The notes below the pieces were generated by a model. That model saw only the letters and a list, made by a program, of their open reading frames with translations. It was not told the origin of the DNA and searched no databases. DNA of 64,000 nucleotides, taken from Pseudorhodobacter sp. PARRP1. Its GTDB lineage: Bacteria > Pseudomonadota > Alphaproteobacteria > Rhodobacterales > Rhodobacteraceae. The stretch covers positions 62,001 through 126,000 of the forward strand of contig NKIU01000005.1 in NCBI GenBank assembly GCA_002256245.1. The letters are read 5' to 3'. The stretch's first letter is position 1; the number at the start of each line of letters is the position of its first letter. The translations under genes were made by a program, and so were the position numbers. Positions 8,624 to 16,545 of the stretch are shown in pieces.

Positions 8624-8911
8624 TCAGGCGTTGACGCTGTCTTTCAGGGCTTTGGCGATGGCGAATTTCACTTGCTTGTCGGCAGCTTTGGTGACGGTCT
8701 CGCCGGTGGCGGGGTTGCGCACCTGACGCTCGGGACGCTCGCGGCAGGCCATTTTGCCCAGACCCGGCAGCATCACCGAGCCGCCAGCCGCAACTTCACG
8801 CGCCACAACAGCAGCAACGGCATCCAAAGCAGCGGTTGCGGTTTTTTTGTCTGCGCCCATGGCATCGGCGATTGCGGCCACCAGTTGAGTTTTGGTCATG
8901 GCTTTGTTCAT
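8624..8911 (-). CDS. HU-family DNA-binding protein
   Basis: A 95-residue histone-like protein. MTKTQLVAAIADAMGADKKTA is the dimerising helical part. GSVMLPGLGKMACRERPERQ leads into the DNA-binding arm, whose tip RNPATGETV carries the conserved Asn-Pro that intercalates between base pairs. HU bends and packs DNA in the nucleoid. Length and motif match the family well. Two Met codons lie within five residues; the outer one (MNKAM) is kept. It stands alone and has its own terminator shared with the convergent gene. Confidence 0.93.
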   Translation of the reverse strand: MNKAMTKTQLVAAIADAMGADKKTATAALDAVAAVVAREVAAGGSVMLPGLGKMACRERPERQVRNPATGETVTKAADKQVKFAIAKALKDSVNA

Positions 8912-9033
8912 GGTCTTGTCCTTGTTTGAAGCCCTCGTTCCTCGGGGCTCAGATATAACGATTGCAGGGGCTTCTCATGCTTTCGCGCCCGATGGCAAGC
9001 CCTTTTTGGCTTAAAATAAGGGATTTCCTTGGG

Positions 9034-10536
9034 TCAAAGGAACGCAGTCTCTTCAAAACTGCGCAACTTGCGGCTGTGAATCCGCTCGATGGGCATATCG
9101 CGCAGGCGCTCCATCGCGCGGATGCCGATTTGCAGATGGCGGCTGACTTGGGTCTTGTAGAACTCGCTGGCCATGCCGGGCAGCTTCAACTCGCCGTGCA
9201 GGGGTTTGTCGGACACGCACAGCAGGGTGCCGTAGGGCACGCGGAAGCGGAAGCCGTTGGCGGCGATGGTGGCCGATTCCATATCCAGCGCGATGGCGCG
9301 CGATTGCGAGAGGCGCTGCACGGGGCCGGATTTGTCGCGCAGCTCCCAGTTGCGGTTGTCGATGGTGGCGACGGTGCCGGTGCGCATGATGCGCTTTAAC
9401 TCGTAGCCTTCCAGTTGGGTGACTTCGGCGACGGCCTCTTGCAGGGCGATCTGGATTTCGGCCAGCGCGGGGATCGGCACCCAGACGGGCAGGTCGTCAT
9501 CCAGCACGTGATCTTCGCGCAAGTAGGCGTGGGCGAGGCAGAAATCGCCCAGGGACTGGCTGTTGCGCAGGCCCGCGCAATGGCCGACCATCAGCCAGGC
9601 ATGCGGGCGCAGCACGGCGATGTGGTCGGTGGCGGTTTTGGCGTTGGACGGGCCGACGCCGATGTTGACCAAGGTGATGCCGTTGCCGTCGGCGCGTTTG
9701 AGGTGATAGGTCGGCATCTGCGGCGTTTTGGTCGAGGGCAGGATCACGCCATCGGGCGTGGTGATTTCCTGATTTCCGGTGGCGACAAAGCTGGTGTAGC
9801 CTGCGTCTTCATCGCCAAGGATGGCGCGGGCGTAGGCTTCGAACTCGTCCACGTAGAACTGATAGTTGGTGAACAGCACGTGGTTCTGGAAATGCGTCGC
9901 ATCGGTGGCGGTGTAGTGCGACAGGCGGGCAAGGCTGTAATCAACGCGCTGTGCGGTGAAGGGCGCAAGCGGTTGCGAGCCGTCGGCGTTGTGGGTGCGG
10001 GTGCCGTTGACGATATCGTCGTTGGTGGTGGCAAGATCGGGCACGTCGAACACATCGCGCAAGCTGAACTCTAGCACGCCTTCCTGCGGGACAGACACCA
10101 GCGGGTTGCCTGCGACGGCAAAATGCACCGGGATCGGCGTGTCGGAATAGCCGATCTGCACCGCGACGCCGTGGTTCTGCATCAACAGGCCGATCTGCTG
10201 GATCAGGTAGTTGCGGAACAGATCGGGGCGGGTGACGGAGGTGGCATAGGTGCCAGGGCTTGCGACATGGCCAAAGGCCAAACGGCTGTCGGTCTTGATG
10301 TGGCTGCTGACCGTCAGGCGGATTTCGGGGTAGAAGGCGCGCAGGCGGGTGGCGGGTTTGGCCCCTGTCACCGCAGCGCTGAAGTGGTGGGACAGAAAAC
10401 CGATCGCGTCGGCGTAAAGCGCTTCGAGCCGGTCAACGGCGGCGGCGGCATCGGTGAAAAATTCGGGGTCAGTGTGGGCGGGTGTCAGAGCGGGTTCATC
10501 GTGCATCATATCATCTTCTTCATTTTGATCGGGCAT
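9034..10536 (-). CDS. amn: AMP nucleosidase
   Basis: A 500-residue enzyme that hydrolyses AMP to adenine and ribose 5-phosphate, a control point of the adenylate pool. An N-terminal regulatory domain (residues 20-180; RLRAFYPEIRLTVSSHIKTDSRLAFGHV in part) precedes the nucleoside-phosphorylase-like catalytic part with GVGPSNAKTATDHIAVLRPHAWLMVGHCAG and ALDMESATIAANGFRFRVPYGTLL, whose Glu binds ribose in this fold. Length is close to the E. coli enzyme. A downstream ATG pair (residues 10-11) could be the true start. It is transcribed alone, divergent from an epimerase-like gene. Confidence 0.92.
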   Translation of the reverse strand: MPDQNEEDDMMHDEPALTPAHTDPEFFTDAAAAVDRLEALYADAIGFLSHHFSAAVTGAKPATRLRAFYPEIRLTVSSHIKTDSRLAFGHVASPGTYATSVTRPDLFRNYLIQQIGLLMQNHGVAVQIGYSDTPIPVHFAVAGNPLVSVPQEGVLEFSLRDVFDVPDLATTNDDIVNGTRTHNADGSQPLAPFTAQRVDYSLARLSHYTATDATHFQNHVLFTNYQFYVDEFEAYARAILGDEDAGYTSFVATGNQEITTPDGVILPSTKTPQMPTYHLKRADGNGITLVNIGVGPSNAKTATDHIAVLRPHAWLMVGHCAGLRNSQSLGDFCLAHAYLREDHVLDDDLPVWVPIPALAEIQIALQEAVAEVTQLEGYELKRIMRTGTVATIDNRNWELRDKSGPVQRLSQSRAIALDMESATIAANGFRFRVPYGTLLCVSDKPLHGELKLPGMASEFYKTQVSRHLQIGIRAMERLRDMPIERIHSRKLRSFEETAFL

Positions 10537-10638
10537 CTAAGGCCGAAGCGGGCGATTTCGCAAGTGAAGTCTTGATGACGCGGGCTTGCGGCGATGTGGG
10601 GTCTTGCGAAGCGAGGGATGCGCGGGAATAAAGGCGGG

Positions 10639-11469
10639 ATGAAAACCTTGCTTTCCCTTGGACATGGCTATTCGGCGGCGGCGCTGGCGGCGTTGCTGAT
10701 CCCGCTGGGGTGGCGGGTTATTGGCACCACGCAAACCCCCGACCGCATTGCGGATTTGCGGGCGCAGGGGGTAGAGCCGCTGCTGTGGCCCTGCGATATT
10801 GGGCCTGCGCTGGGAGATGCGACGCATATTCTGGCCTCCGCTGCGCCGGATGGGTCGGGCGACCCCTTCTTGCACGCGGCGCGTGATCTGATCATGGCGG
10901 CGCGGCCTGAATGGGTGGGTTATCTTTCGACTACCGCGGTTTATGGCGACCATCAGGGCGGCTGGGTGGATGAGGAAACGCCGGTCAAGCCGCAATCGGG
11001 CCGGGCGGTGGCGCGGGTGCTGGCGGAACGGCAATGGCTGGCCACGGGCTTGCCGGTGCAGGTGTTCCGGCTGGCGGGTATTTACGGCCCCGGTCGTGGG
11101 CCGTTTGAGAAGGTGCGCGACGGGTCGGCGCGGCGGGTGATCAAGGCGAACCAAGTGTTCAGCCGGATTCATGTGGCCGATATTGCCGCGACCTTGCTGG
11201 CGTCGATCAAGGCTCCCGACCCCGGTGCGATCTATAATGTCTGCGACGACAACCCCGCCCCGCCCGAGGATGTGCTGTCTTATGCGGCGGCACTGCTGGG
11301 CTACCCCGAGCCGCCCACGGTGCTGTTCGAGGAGGCCGAAATGTCGCCGATGCAGATCAGTTTCTATTCGGAATCCAAGCGGGTTCGGAATGACAAGATC
11401 AAGCGCGATCTGGGGGTTAAGCTGAATTTTCCGACCTATCAGGATGGTTTGCGCGGGCTGTTGGACTAG
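10639..11469 (+). CDS. NAD(P)-binding epimerase-like protein (extended/atypical SDR)
   Basis: A 276-residue Rossmann protein beginning MKTLLSLGHGYSAAALAALL, whose GHGYSA loop replaces the usual GxxGxxG. LSTTAVYGDHQGGWVDEE gives the Thr and Tyr of the SDR active site, but the Lys normally four residues after the Tyr is not where expected; FRLAGIYGPGRGP is typical of the YeeZ-like group. The reaction is unknown. The start at 10639 is preceded by GGCGGG; an upstream in-frame start overlaps nothing useful. Divergent from amn and 45 bp ahead of a DUF1349 gene, with which it may be co-transcribed. Confidence 0.78.
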   Translation: MKTLLSLGHGYSAAALAALLIPLGWRVIGTTQTPDRIADLRAQGVEPLLWPCDIGPALGDATHILASAAPDGSGDPFLHAARDLIMAARPEWVGYLSTTAVYGDHQGGWVDEETPVKPQSGRAVARVLAERQWLATGLPVQVFRLAGIYGPGRGPFEKVRDGSARRVIKANQVFSRIHVADIAATLLASIKAPDPGAIYNVCDDNPAPPEDVLSYAAALLGYPEPPTVLFEEAEMSPMQISFYSESKRVRNDKIKRDLGVKLNFPTYQDGLRGLLD

Positions 11470-11514
11470 GCCTTGCGCGCGCGTGACGTGTTACCCCTTT
11501 TGGCGGAGTTTGCG

Positions 11515-12081
11515 ATGGACTGGGACAGGTGGCAATGGCTGAACCCTCCGGCTGCGGTGGCGCGGGAGGGCGGCGCGTTGCGGGTGACAACCGGCGATCA
11601 GACCGATTTCTGGCACGGCACCTATTACGGATTTCAGCACCACAACGGCCACTTTCTGCATCAGCCCGCCCCTGCGGAGTTCAGTGTTGAGACCACGCTG
11701 CGGGCGGATTTTTCGCAGCAGTATGATCAGGCGGGGCTGATGATCCGCGCTGATGACACGCATTGGGTGAAATGCGGGATCGAGTTTGTCGGCGGTGTGG
11801 CGTATCTCGCGGTGGTGGTGACGAACGGCATGTCGGATTGGTCGCAGATGCCGCTGCCGGGGTTTGAGGGCCGGTTGCGGCTGCGGCTAAGCCGGGTGCG
11901 CGATGCGGTTTGGGTGCAGTATCTGGAAGCGGGGGCGTGGAGGATGCTGCGGCTGGCGTATTTCCCGCCTGATTTGGCGGTGGATGCCGGGGTGATGTGC
12001 TGCTCGCCTTCGCGCGCGGGGTTGGAGGTGGTGTTTGAAGCGGTGGCGCTGACCCAGCCGATCTCGACGGAAGCCTATTGA
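11515..12081 (+). CDS. DUF1349 domain protein (concanavalin-like fold)
   Basis: A 188-residue protein starting MDWDRWQWLNPP. TDFWHGTYYGFQHHNGHF, YDQAGLMIRADDTHWVKCGIEF and the DWSQMPL segment match DUF1349, a beta-sandwich family related to concanavalin-like lectins and once linked in yeast to regulation of enolase. No signal peptide is seen, so it is probably cytosolic. Its stop codon abuts the start of the TetR gene, and an SDR lies just upstream, suggesting a three-gene transcript. The function is unknown. An upstream TTG at 11473 is a weaker start; the ATG at 11515 follows GGCGGAG. Confidence 0.8.
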   Translation: MDWDRWQWLNPPAAVAREGGALRVTTGDQTDFWHGTYYGFQHHNGHFLHQPAPAEFSVETTLRADFSQQYDQAGLMIRADDTHWVKCGIEFVGGVAYLAVVVTNGMSDWSQMPLPGFEGRLRLRLSRVRDAVWVQYLEAGAWRMLRLAYFPPDLAVDAGVMCCSPSRAGLEVVFEAVALTQPISTEAY

Positions 12082-12690
12082 ATGACCAAGCCGCCCCGGA
12101 AACTGTCACGAGAGGCGCGGCGCGTGCAGTTGATCGAGGCCACCATCGCGGTGCTTGCGATCAAGGGCTATGCGCGGGTGACGATGAGCGATGTGGCGGT
12201 GCAGGCCGGGTTGTCGCATGGGCTGGTGAATTTTCATTTCCAGTCGAAAGAGTTGCTGCTGGCCGAAACGCTGACCTATCTGGCCGATGAATATGTGCAG
12301 AACTGGCAGGCGGCGCTGGCGGCGGCGGCCCCTGATCCGGCGGCGCAACTGGATGCGCTGATCCGCGCCGATTTCACGGCAGAGTTGTGCACGCCGCAGC
12401 GGTTGGCGGCGTGGTGTGCGTTTTGGGGCGAGGCGCAGAGCCGGCCGCTTTATCAAGAGAAATGCGGCGCGAATAATGCCGAATATGTCACCCGGCTGGA
12501 GGGTTTGTGTGCGGCGCTGCTGGGGCCTGCGGGCCAGCCTGTGCGGGTGGCGCGGGCGATCCGCGTGGCAAGCGAGGGTTTGTGGATGGATCTGGTGACG
12601 CAGGCGGAACCCTATAGCGTGGATGAGGCGCTGGAGACTTTGCTGGACGTGGCTGCGGCTTTTTTCCCACAGGCCATCACGCGGGCGTGA
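12082..12690 (+). CDS. TetR-family regulator, BetI-like C-terminal domain
   Basis: A 202-residue regulator. The N-terminal helix-turn-helix is IAVLAIKGYARVTMSDVAVQAGLSHGLVNFHF, quoted here in outline; the last part, VAVQAGLSHGLVNFHF, is the recognition helix. The C-terminal region with AWCAFWGEAQSRP resembles the BetI/BetI-type ligand domain. The ATG begins directly after the stop of the DUF1349 gene, so the two are translationally coupled. There are no bet genes nearby, so a choline role is not supported; the target is unknown. Confidence 0.85.
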   Translation: MTKPPRKLSREARRVQLIEATIAVLAIKGYARVTMSDVAVQAGLSHGLVNFHFQSKELLLAETLTYLADEYVQNWQAALAAAAPDPAAQLDALIRADFTAELCTPQRLAAWCAFWGEAQSRPLYQEKCGANNAEYVTRLEGLCAALLGPAGQPVRVARAIRVASEGLWMDLVTQAEPYSVDEALETLLDVAAAFFPQAITRA

Positions 12691-12748
12691 GAATTTTCGG
12701 TGCAAGGGGTTGAACCGCGCCAATGCCACCCTAATTGTGGAGTGCGAG

Positions 12749-12816
12749 ACGGGCCCCTCTGACGATGTTTCATCGTGATGTCGGATCGCATCGAGTGCGC
12801 TCGATGTCATGCCCGT
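12749..12816 (+). promoter_or_regulatory. Structured leader ahead of terC (possible cis-regulatory RNA)
   Basis: A closing helix ACGGGC/GCCCGT (12749-12754 with 12811-12816) encloses two hairpins: ACGATG-TTT-CATCGT (12762-12776) and CATCGAG-TGCG-CTCGATG (12789-12806). The arrangement is a three-way junction 45 bp before the terC start. TerC/Alx genes elsewhere are often preceded by the manganese-sensing yybP-ykoY riboswitch, but I cannot see its conserved loop sequences here. Confidence 0.45.
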
Positions 12817-12860
12817 GTGTTTTGGCTGACTTCTGGCGTTTGTGCAAAACAGAGGACAGT

Positions 12861-13817
12861 ATGGACATTATCACTTCACTATTTTTGGGCACGCCGATCT
12901 GGATGTGGCTGACCTTTATCACCATCGTGTTGGTGCTGCTGGCGGCTGATCTGGGGTTGGTCAACAACGGCGACCAAGAGATTGGCGTTGCGAAAAGCCT
13001 GCGGTTGTCGGCGGTGTATATCGCGCTGGGCGTGGCGTTTTCGGGCTTTGTCTATTGGCAGATGGGGTCGGAAGCCACCGCGCAGTATCTGACGGCGTTT
13101 GTGGTGGAAAAGACGCTTGCGATGGACAACGTGTTTGTTATCGCGTTGATTTTCAGCAGTTTTGCCATTCCGCGGATGTATCAGCACCGGGTGCTGTTCT
13201 GGGGTATTCTGGGCGTGATCGTGCTGCGCGGCATCATGATTGGTCTGGGTGCGACGCTGGTGGCTGAATATGCGTGGCTTTTGTATGTGTTCGCCGCTTT
13301 CCTGATCTTTACCGGCATCAAGATGCTGTTCACGGATGAAAGCAACCACTCGGTCGATGGCCCGGTGCTGCGGTTTTTGAAGCGGCACTTGCGGGTGACG
13401 GAAGGGCTGGAGGGCAACGCGTTTTTCGTGAAGCGTGACGGCTTGCGCTACATCACGCCGCTGTTTCTGGCGCTGGTGCTGATCGAGATTGCCGACCTTG
13501 TGTTCGCGGTGGATTCGGTGCCTGCGGTGTTTGCGATCACCACCAACCCGTTCATCGTTTATACCTCGAACATCTTTGCGATCTTGGGTTTGCGGGCGTT
13601 GTATTTCGCGCTGTCGGCGATCTTGCACCGCTTTGCTTATCTGAAATACGCGCTGTCGCTGCTGTTGGTGTTTATCGGGTCGAAAGTGTTTGTGGCCGAC
13701 TGGATGGGGCTGGAGAAGTTCCCGCCGAGCTGGTCGCTGGGTGTGACCTTCGCGATCCTCGCGGCTGGTGTGGGGTTCAGCCTGTATAAAACGCGCGGCA
13801 AGGTGGCCGAGCATTAA
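12861..13817 (+). CDS. TerC/Alx-family integral membrane protein
   Basis: A 318-residue inner-membrane protein with about nine helices. It has the family's acidic membrane motifs: LLAADLGLVN near the N-terminus, VEKTLAMDNVFVIALIF, and ALVLIEIADLVFAVDSVPAVFAIT in part. The family is linked to tellurite resistance and to manganese or calcium export, possibly supplying metal to secreted proteins. The ATG at 12861 gives the standard N-terminus; the frame is open further upstream but covers the structured leader. It stands as a single gene followed by several hairpins. Confidence 0.9.
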   Translation: MDIITSLFLGTPIWMWLTFITIVLVLLAADLGLVNNGDQEIGVAKSLRLSAVYIALGVAFSGFVYWQMGSEATAQYLTAFVVEKTLAMDNVFVIALIFSSFAIPRMYQHRVLFWGILGVIVLRGIMIGLGATLVAEYAWLLYVFAAFLIFTGIKMLFTDESNHSVDGPVLRFLKRHLRVTEGLEGNAFFVKRDGLRYITPLFLALVLIEIADLVFAVDSVPAVFAITTNPFIVYTSNIFAILGLRALYFALSAILHRFAYLKYALSLLLVFIGSKVFVADWMGLEKFPPSWSLGVTFAILAAGVGFSLYKTRGKVAEH

Positions 13818-13822
13818 GTGGG

Positions 13823-13916
13823 GGGTGCCATTGCACCCACCAAGCGGAACAGTTCCGTTGAGGCCCCGGTGGCCCAAAGCCACCGGGCAGCGCCTGCCCT
13901 GCCCATGGCAGGCGCT
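13823..13916. repeat. Run of four hairpins downstream of terC
   Basis: Four consecutive perfect inverted repeats: GGGTGC/GCACCC (13823-13838), CGGAAC/GTTCCG (13845-13857), CCCGGTGGC/GCCACCGGG (13865-13887) and AGCGCCTGCC/GGCAGGCGCT (13889-13916). No T-run follows the first three. They look like a small REP-like cluster or a compound terminator. The 227-bp gap between terC and the flavin reductase otherwise holds only the terminator at 13996. Confidence 0.7.
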
Positions 13917-13995
13917 TCACGCCCGCCAGGTCAGGCGCTGCCCTCGGGCGGCGGTGCTTGAGGCGGTTACGGGGCGGGCGTTCTCACTTGGCCGG

Positions 13996-14020
13996 GGCCG
14001 ATCCATTGGATCGGCCTTTT
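13996..14020 (+). terminator. Rho-independent terminator
   Basis: Stem GGCCGATCC/GGATCGGCC (13996-14004 with 14008-14016), 3-nt loop, then TTTT. It ends the rightward terC transcript before the convergent flavin reductase gene. Confidence 0.8.
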
Positions 14021-14044
14021 CCGTCCATGTTCAGGGGACCTTAT

Positions 14045-14542
14045 TCAGGGGATATGCACCGCGCGTTTGTAGGCGCGTTGGCCATAGAGCAGGGCATCGT
14101 GGTTATCGGTCAGCGCCACGGCGCTGACTTCGCCGACCATGATGTAATGGGTTTCCCACAGCAGCGCGGTTTTCAGGCTGCATTCGAAACTGGCCGAGGC
14201 CTCGGTCAGCACCGGTTGGCCGCCCTGCCCCGGATGCCATTTCACCGCATCAAAGCGGTCGCCTTCCGGTTTCTGGCGGCCCGAGAACAGATCGGACGTG
14301 GCCTGTTGCGCGGCACTCAGCAGGTTGGCGCAGAAGGCGCGGTTGCGCAGGATCGCGGTGGCGGCAGGCGAGAGGTGATGCACGCAGACCAGAAGTGACG
14401 GGCCTGCGCCATCGGCGGAAACCGAGGTCATGGACGACACCGTGACGCCGAAGCGGCCAGCCTCGCCATCGGTGGTGATCACCGAGACGAAGGTGGAAGC
14501 GCGGCTCATGGCTTCGATGAAGTGATGGCGCAGGTCGGTCAT
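14045..14542 (-). CDS. Flavin reductase-like protein (short form)
   Basis: A 165-residue protein with the flavin-reductase split-barrel pattern: STFVSVITTDGEAGRFGVTVSSMTSVS in outline, with GVTVSSMTSVS as the flavin-binding core, then SLLVCVHHLSP and FCANLLSAAQ. Such proteins use NAD(P)H to supply reduced FMN or FAD to a partner monooxygenase. It ends the leftward catabolic cluster, 3 bp after the glutamine-synthetase-like gene. The natural partner in the window is the acyl-CoA-dehydrogenase-like flavoprotein at 17824-19131. A second, longer reductase lies at 20318. Confidence 0.85.
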   Translation of the reverse strand: MTDLRHHFIEAMSRASTFVSVITTDGEAGRFGVTVSSMTSVSADGAGPSLLVCVHHLSPAATAILRNRAFCANLLSAAQQATSDLFSGRQKPEGDRFDAVKWHPGQGGQPVLTEASASFECSLKTALLWETHYIMVGEVSAVALTDNHDALLYGQRAYKRAVHIP

Positions 14543-14545
14543 ATA

Positions 14546-15889
14546 TTACCCCAGATCAAAGAAGCGTTGCAGTTCGACATCGGGCACTTTCTTGCGGAAT
14601 TGGTCGTATTGGCTTTGTCGGGTGGCGGCAAAGGCCTCGACAAAGCGGGGGCCAAGCCAGTCTTTCGCAAAGGCGGAATTGCGCAGGCGGTCAATCGCCT
14701 CGGGCATGGAGCGCGCGAAATCGGGGCGGTCGCCTGAAAGGTTGTGGCCGTTGCCGATGACTTCGGGTTCAGGCTCGATCTGCTCGATGATGCCCGCGAC
14801 GCCTGCGGCGATGGTGGCGGCGGCGGTCAGGTAGGGGTTGGTATCGGCCCCGGGCAGGCGGTTTTCAACGCGCAGGCTGCCCGCATCGTGACCTACCACC
14901 CGGAAGCAGGTGGTGCGGTTTTCATAGCCCCACGTCAGGCCGGGGGGCGCGAAAGTGCCGGGGGCGAAGCGGCGGTAAGAGTTCACGGTGGGCTGGCAGA
15001 TCAGGGTCATGTCGCCGATGTAGCGCTGTAGGCCGCCGATGAAATGGCGGAAGGTTTGGGAAATGCCGTTTTTCTCGCCGTCTTGGTAGAAGATCGGTTT
15101 ACCTGCGGCGTCTTTCAGCGAGATATGGACGTGGATCGACTGGCTGTCGGCATCCTCTGTCCAGCGCGGCATGAAGGTGACGCAGCGTCCTTGCCGCATC
15201 GCCAGCGCGCGGATGAAGTTTTTCAAGAGCACCAACTGGTCCGCAGGCTCCAGCCCCTCGCCCGCGCCGATGCAGGCCTCCATAAAGCCGCCGCCGATTT
15301 CTTCGTGCATTTTGGCAAGGTCAATGCGCAGCGGGCCGCACATATCCGAGACCGCCTCATACCATTCCTGCTGCACGGTTTGATACAGGATCAGATCGTG
15401 GCTGGCGTGCATGGTGGCGGTTTTCAGGTTGCGATAGCCTTTGTCGCGGGCGGATTCGGGGGATTCGTCGAACAGGGTGTATTCCAGTTCCATCCCGTAT
15501 TTCGGGGTAAACCCGTGCGCGCCTGCGCGGTCGAGCACCGATTTCAAGATAGAGCGCGGGCAGAGGGCGGCGGTGTCGCCGGAATATTGGGTGAGCAAAA
15601 GCAGGTCATGGCCGGGGCGCGCCCACGGGATGCGGCGGGCGGAGGTGGGATCGACGATCAGCGGGTCGTCGTGGAAATCGGAGGTGCCATCCGTGACGCC
15701 GGGCATTTCCAGCATCTGATCGGTGGGGTCCAATGCGAGTTGCGCCGGGGCCATGCCCATGCCGGCTTTCAGGATGCCGTTCAGGCTGCGGCGGGACACC
15801 ATCTGGCCGCGCAAAAGGCCGTTGGTATCGACCAATGCGACGGTGGCAAAGCGGCTGGACTCGTCGTCAAGAAAGGCTTGCAGGCTCAT
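14546..15889 (-). CDS. Glutamine synthetase-like ligase (probable gamma-glutamyl-amine ligase)
   Basis: A 447-residue protein of the glutamine synthetase fold. The start MSLQAFLDDESSRF at 15889 is chosen because its ATG overlaps the upstream TetR stop. MELEYTLFD carries metal-binding glutamates, SQSIHVHISL corresponds to the metal-binding His region, RRFAPGTFAPPGLTWGYENR to the ATP/glutamate loop and RVENRLPGADTNPYL to the C-terminal signature. In catabolic operons such proteins (PuuA, IpuC, aniline-type ligases) join glutamate to an amine instead of ammonia. Context here suggests activation of an amine substrate; it is very unlikely to be the housekeeping GlnA. Confidence 0.85.
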   Translation of the reverse strand: MSLQAFLDDESSRFATVALVDTNGLLRGQMVSRRSLNGILKAGMGMAPAQLALDPTDQMLEMPGVTDGTSDFHDDPLIVDPTSARRIPWARPGHDLLLLTQYSGDTAALCPRSILKSVLDRAGAHGFTPKYGMELEYTLFDESPESARDKGYRNLKTATMHASHDLILYQTVQQEWYEAVSDMCGPLRIDLAKMHEEIGGGFMEACIGAGEGLEPADQLVLLKNFIRALAMRQGRCVTFMPRWTEDADSQSIHVHISLKDAAGKPIFYQDGEKNGISQTFRHFIGGLQRYIGDMTLICQPTVNSYRRFAPGTFAPPGLTWGYENRTTCFRVVGHDAGSLRVENRLPGADTNPYLTAAATIAAGVAGIIEQIEPEPEVIGNGHNLSGDRPDFARSMPEAIDRLRNSAFAKDWLGPRFVEAFAATRQSQYDQFRKKVPDVELQRFFDLG

Positions 15890-16545
15890 TTTGTCCCCGT
15901 GATGGTTTGAAGTTGGGCCAGATCTTTGGCCGGGTCGGTGGCATAGGCTTTCAGGAAAACCCGCAGACCGTTGTGGATGTAGCGGGCGAGTTCGGGTTTG
16001 GTCGGGATGCGGTCGGGCAGGTGCAGGGCCTGGTTGCGGGGGGCCGACAGGATCAGGCCCCAAAGGTCTTCGGCGGCGAGTTCGGCATCGTCGAAGGCCA
16101 GTTTTCCGGCATCACGCTGGCGGGTCAGGTAAGTGATCATGCCGGCCAGAACCCGGTCGGGGCCAGCGGCTTGGTAGGCGCGGCCGATCTCGGGGAAGCG
16201 TTGCGCCTCGCCGATGATCAGGCGGGCGAGCGAGAGGAATTCGGGGCGCATGACGGTATCGGCGTAGTGCCATGCAAAGCTGTGCAGTTCGGCCACCATG
16301 TCGGTGCCGGGGTGATCGAAGGCCAGCAGCATGGTGTTGCGTTCGGCCAGCATGATCTCGGTGAACAACTGCTCTTTGGTGCCAAAGTATTGATAAAGCG
16401 TGGGTTTGGACACAGCAGCTTTGGCTGCGATGGCATCCATCGAGGTGCCGGAATAGCCTTCGGCAGCAAAAACCGACAGGGCGGCATCAAGGATGCGGCG
16501 TTGTTTGGCGATGCGGTTGAGTTCGCGTTGCGGGATGGCTGTCAT
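15886..16545 (-). CDS. TetR-family regulator inside the catabolic operon
   Basis: A 219-residue regulator. The N-terminal part has the classic TetR helix-turn-helix, GYSGTSMDAIAAKAAVSKPT followed by LYQYFGTKEQLF. The C-terminal part resembles the AefR-like ligand domain (ADTVMRPEFLSLARLIIGEA). Both ends overlap neighbours by 4 bp (ATGA with the hydrolase and with the GS-like gene), so it is translated as part of the operon. An imperfect 19-bp palindrome at 20244-20262, upstream of the NicX-like gene, resembles TetR operators and could be its target. Confidence 0.88.
   Translation of the reverse strand: MTAIPQRELNRIAKQRRILDAALSVFAAEGYSGTSMDAIAAKAAVSKPTLYQYFGTKEQLFTEIMLAERNTMLLAFDHPGTDMVAELHSFAWHYADTVMRPEFLSLARLIIGEAQRFPEIGRAYQAAGPDRVLAGMITYLTRQRDAGKLAFDDAELAAEDLWGLILSAPRNQALHLPDRIPTKPELARYIHNGLRVFLKAYATDPAKDLAQLQTITGTK

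Noticed and set aside
12691-12860. yybP-ykoY manganese riboswitch before terC
   Set aside because: The position and a multi-helix shape fit, but I cannot find the conserved loop sequences, so I report only a structured leader.
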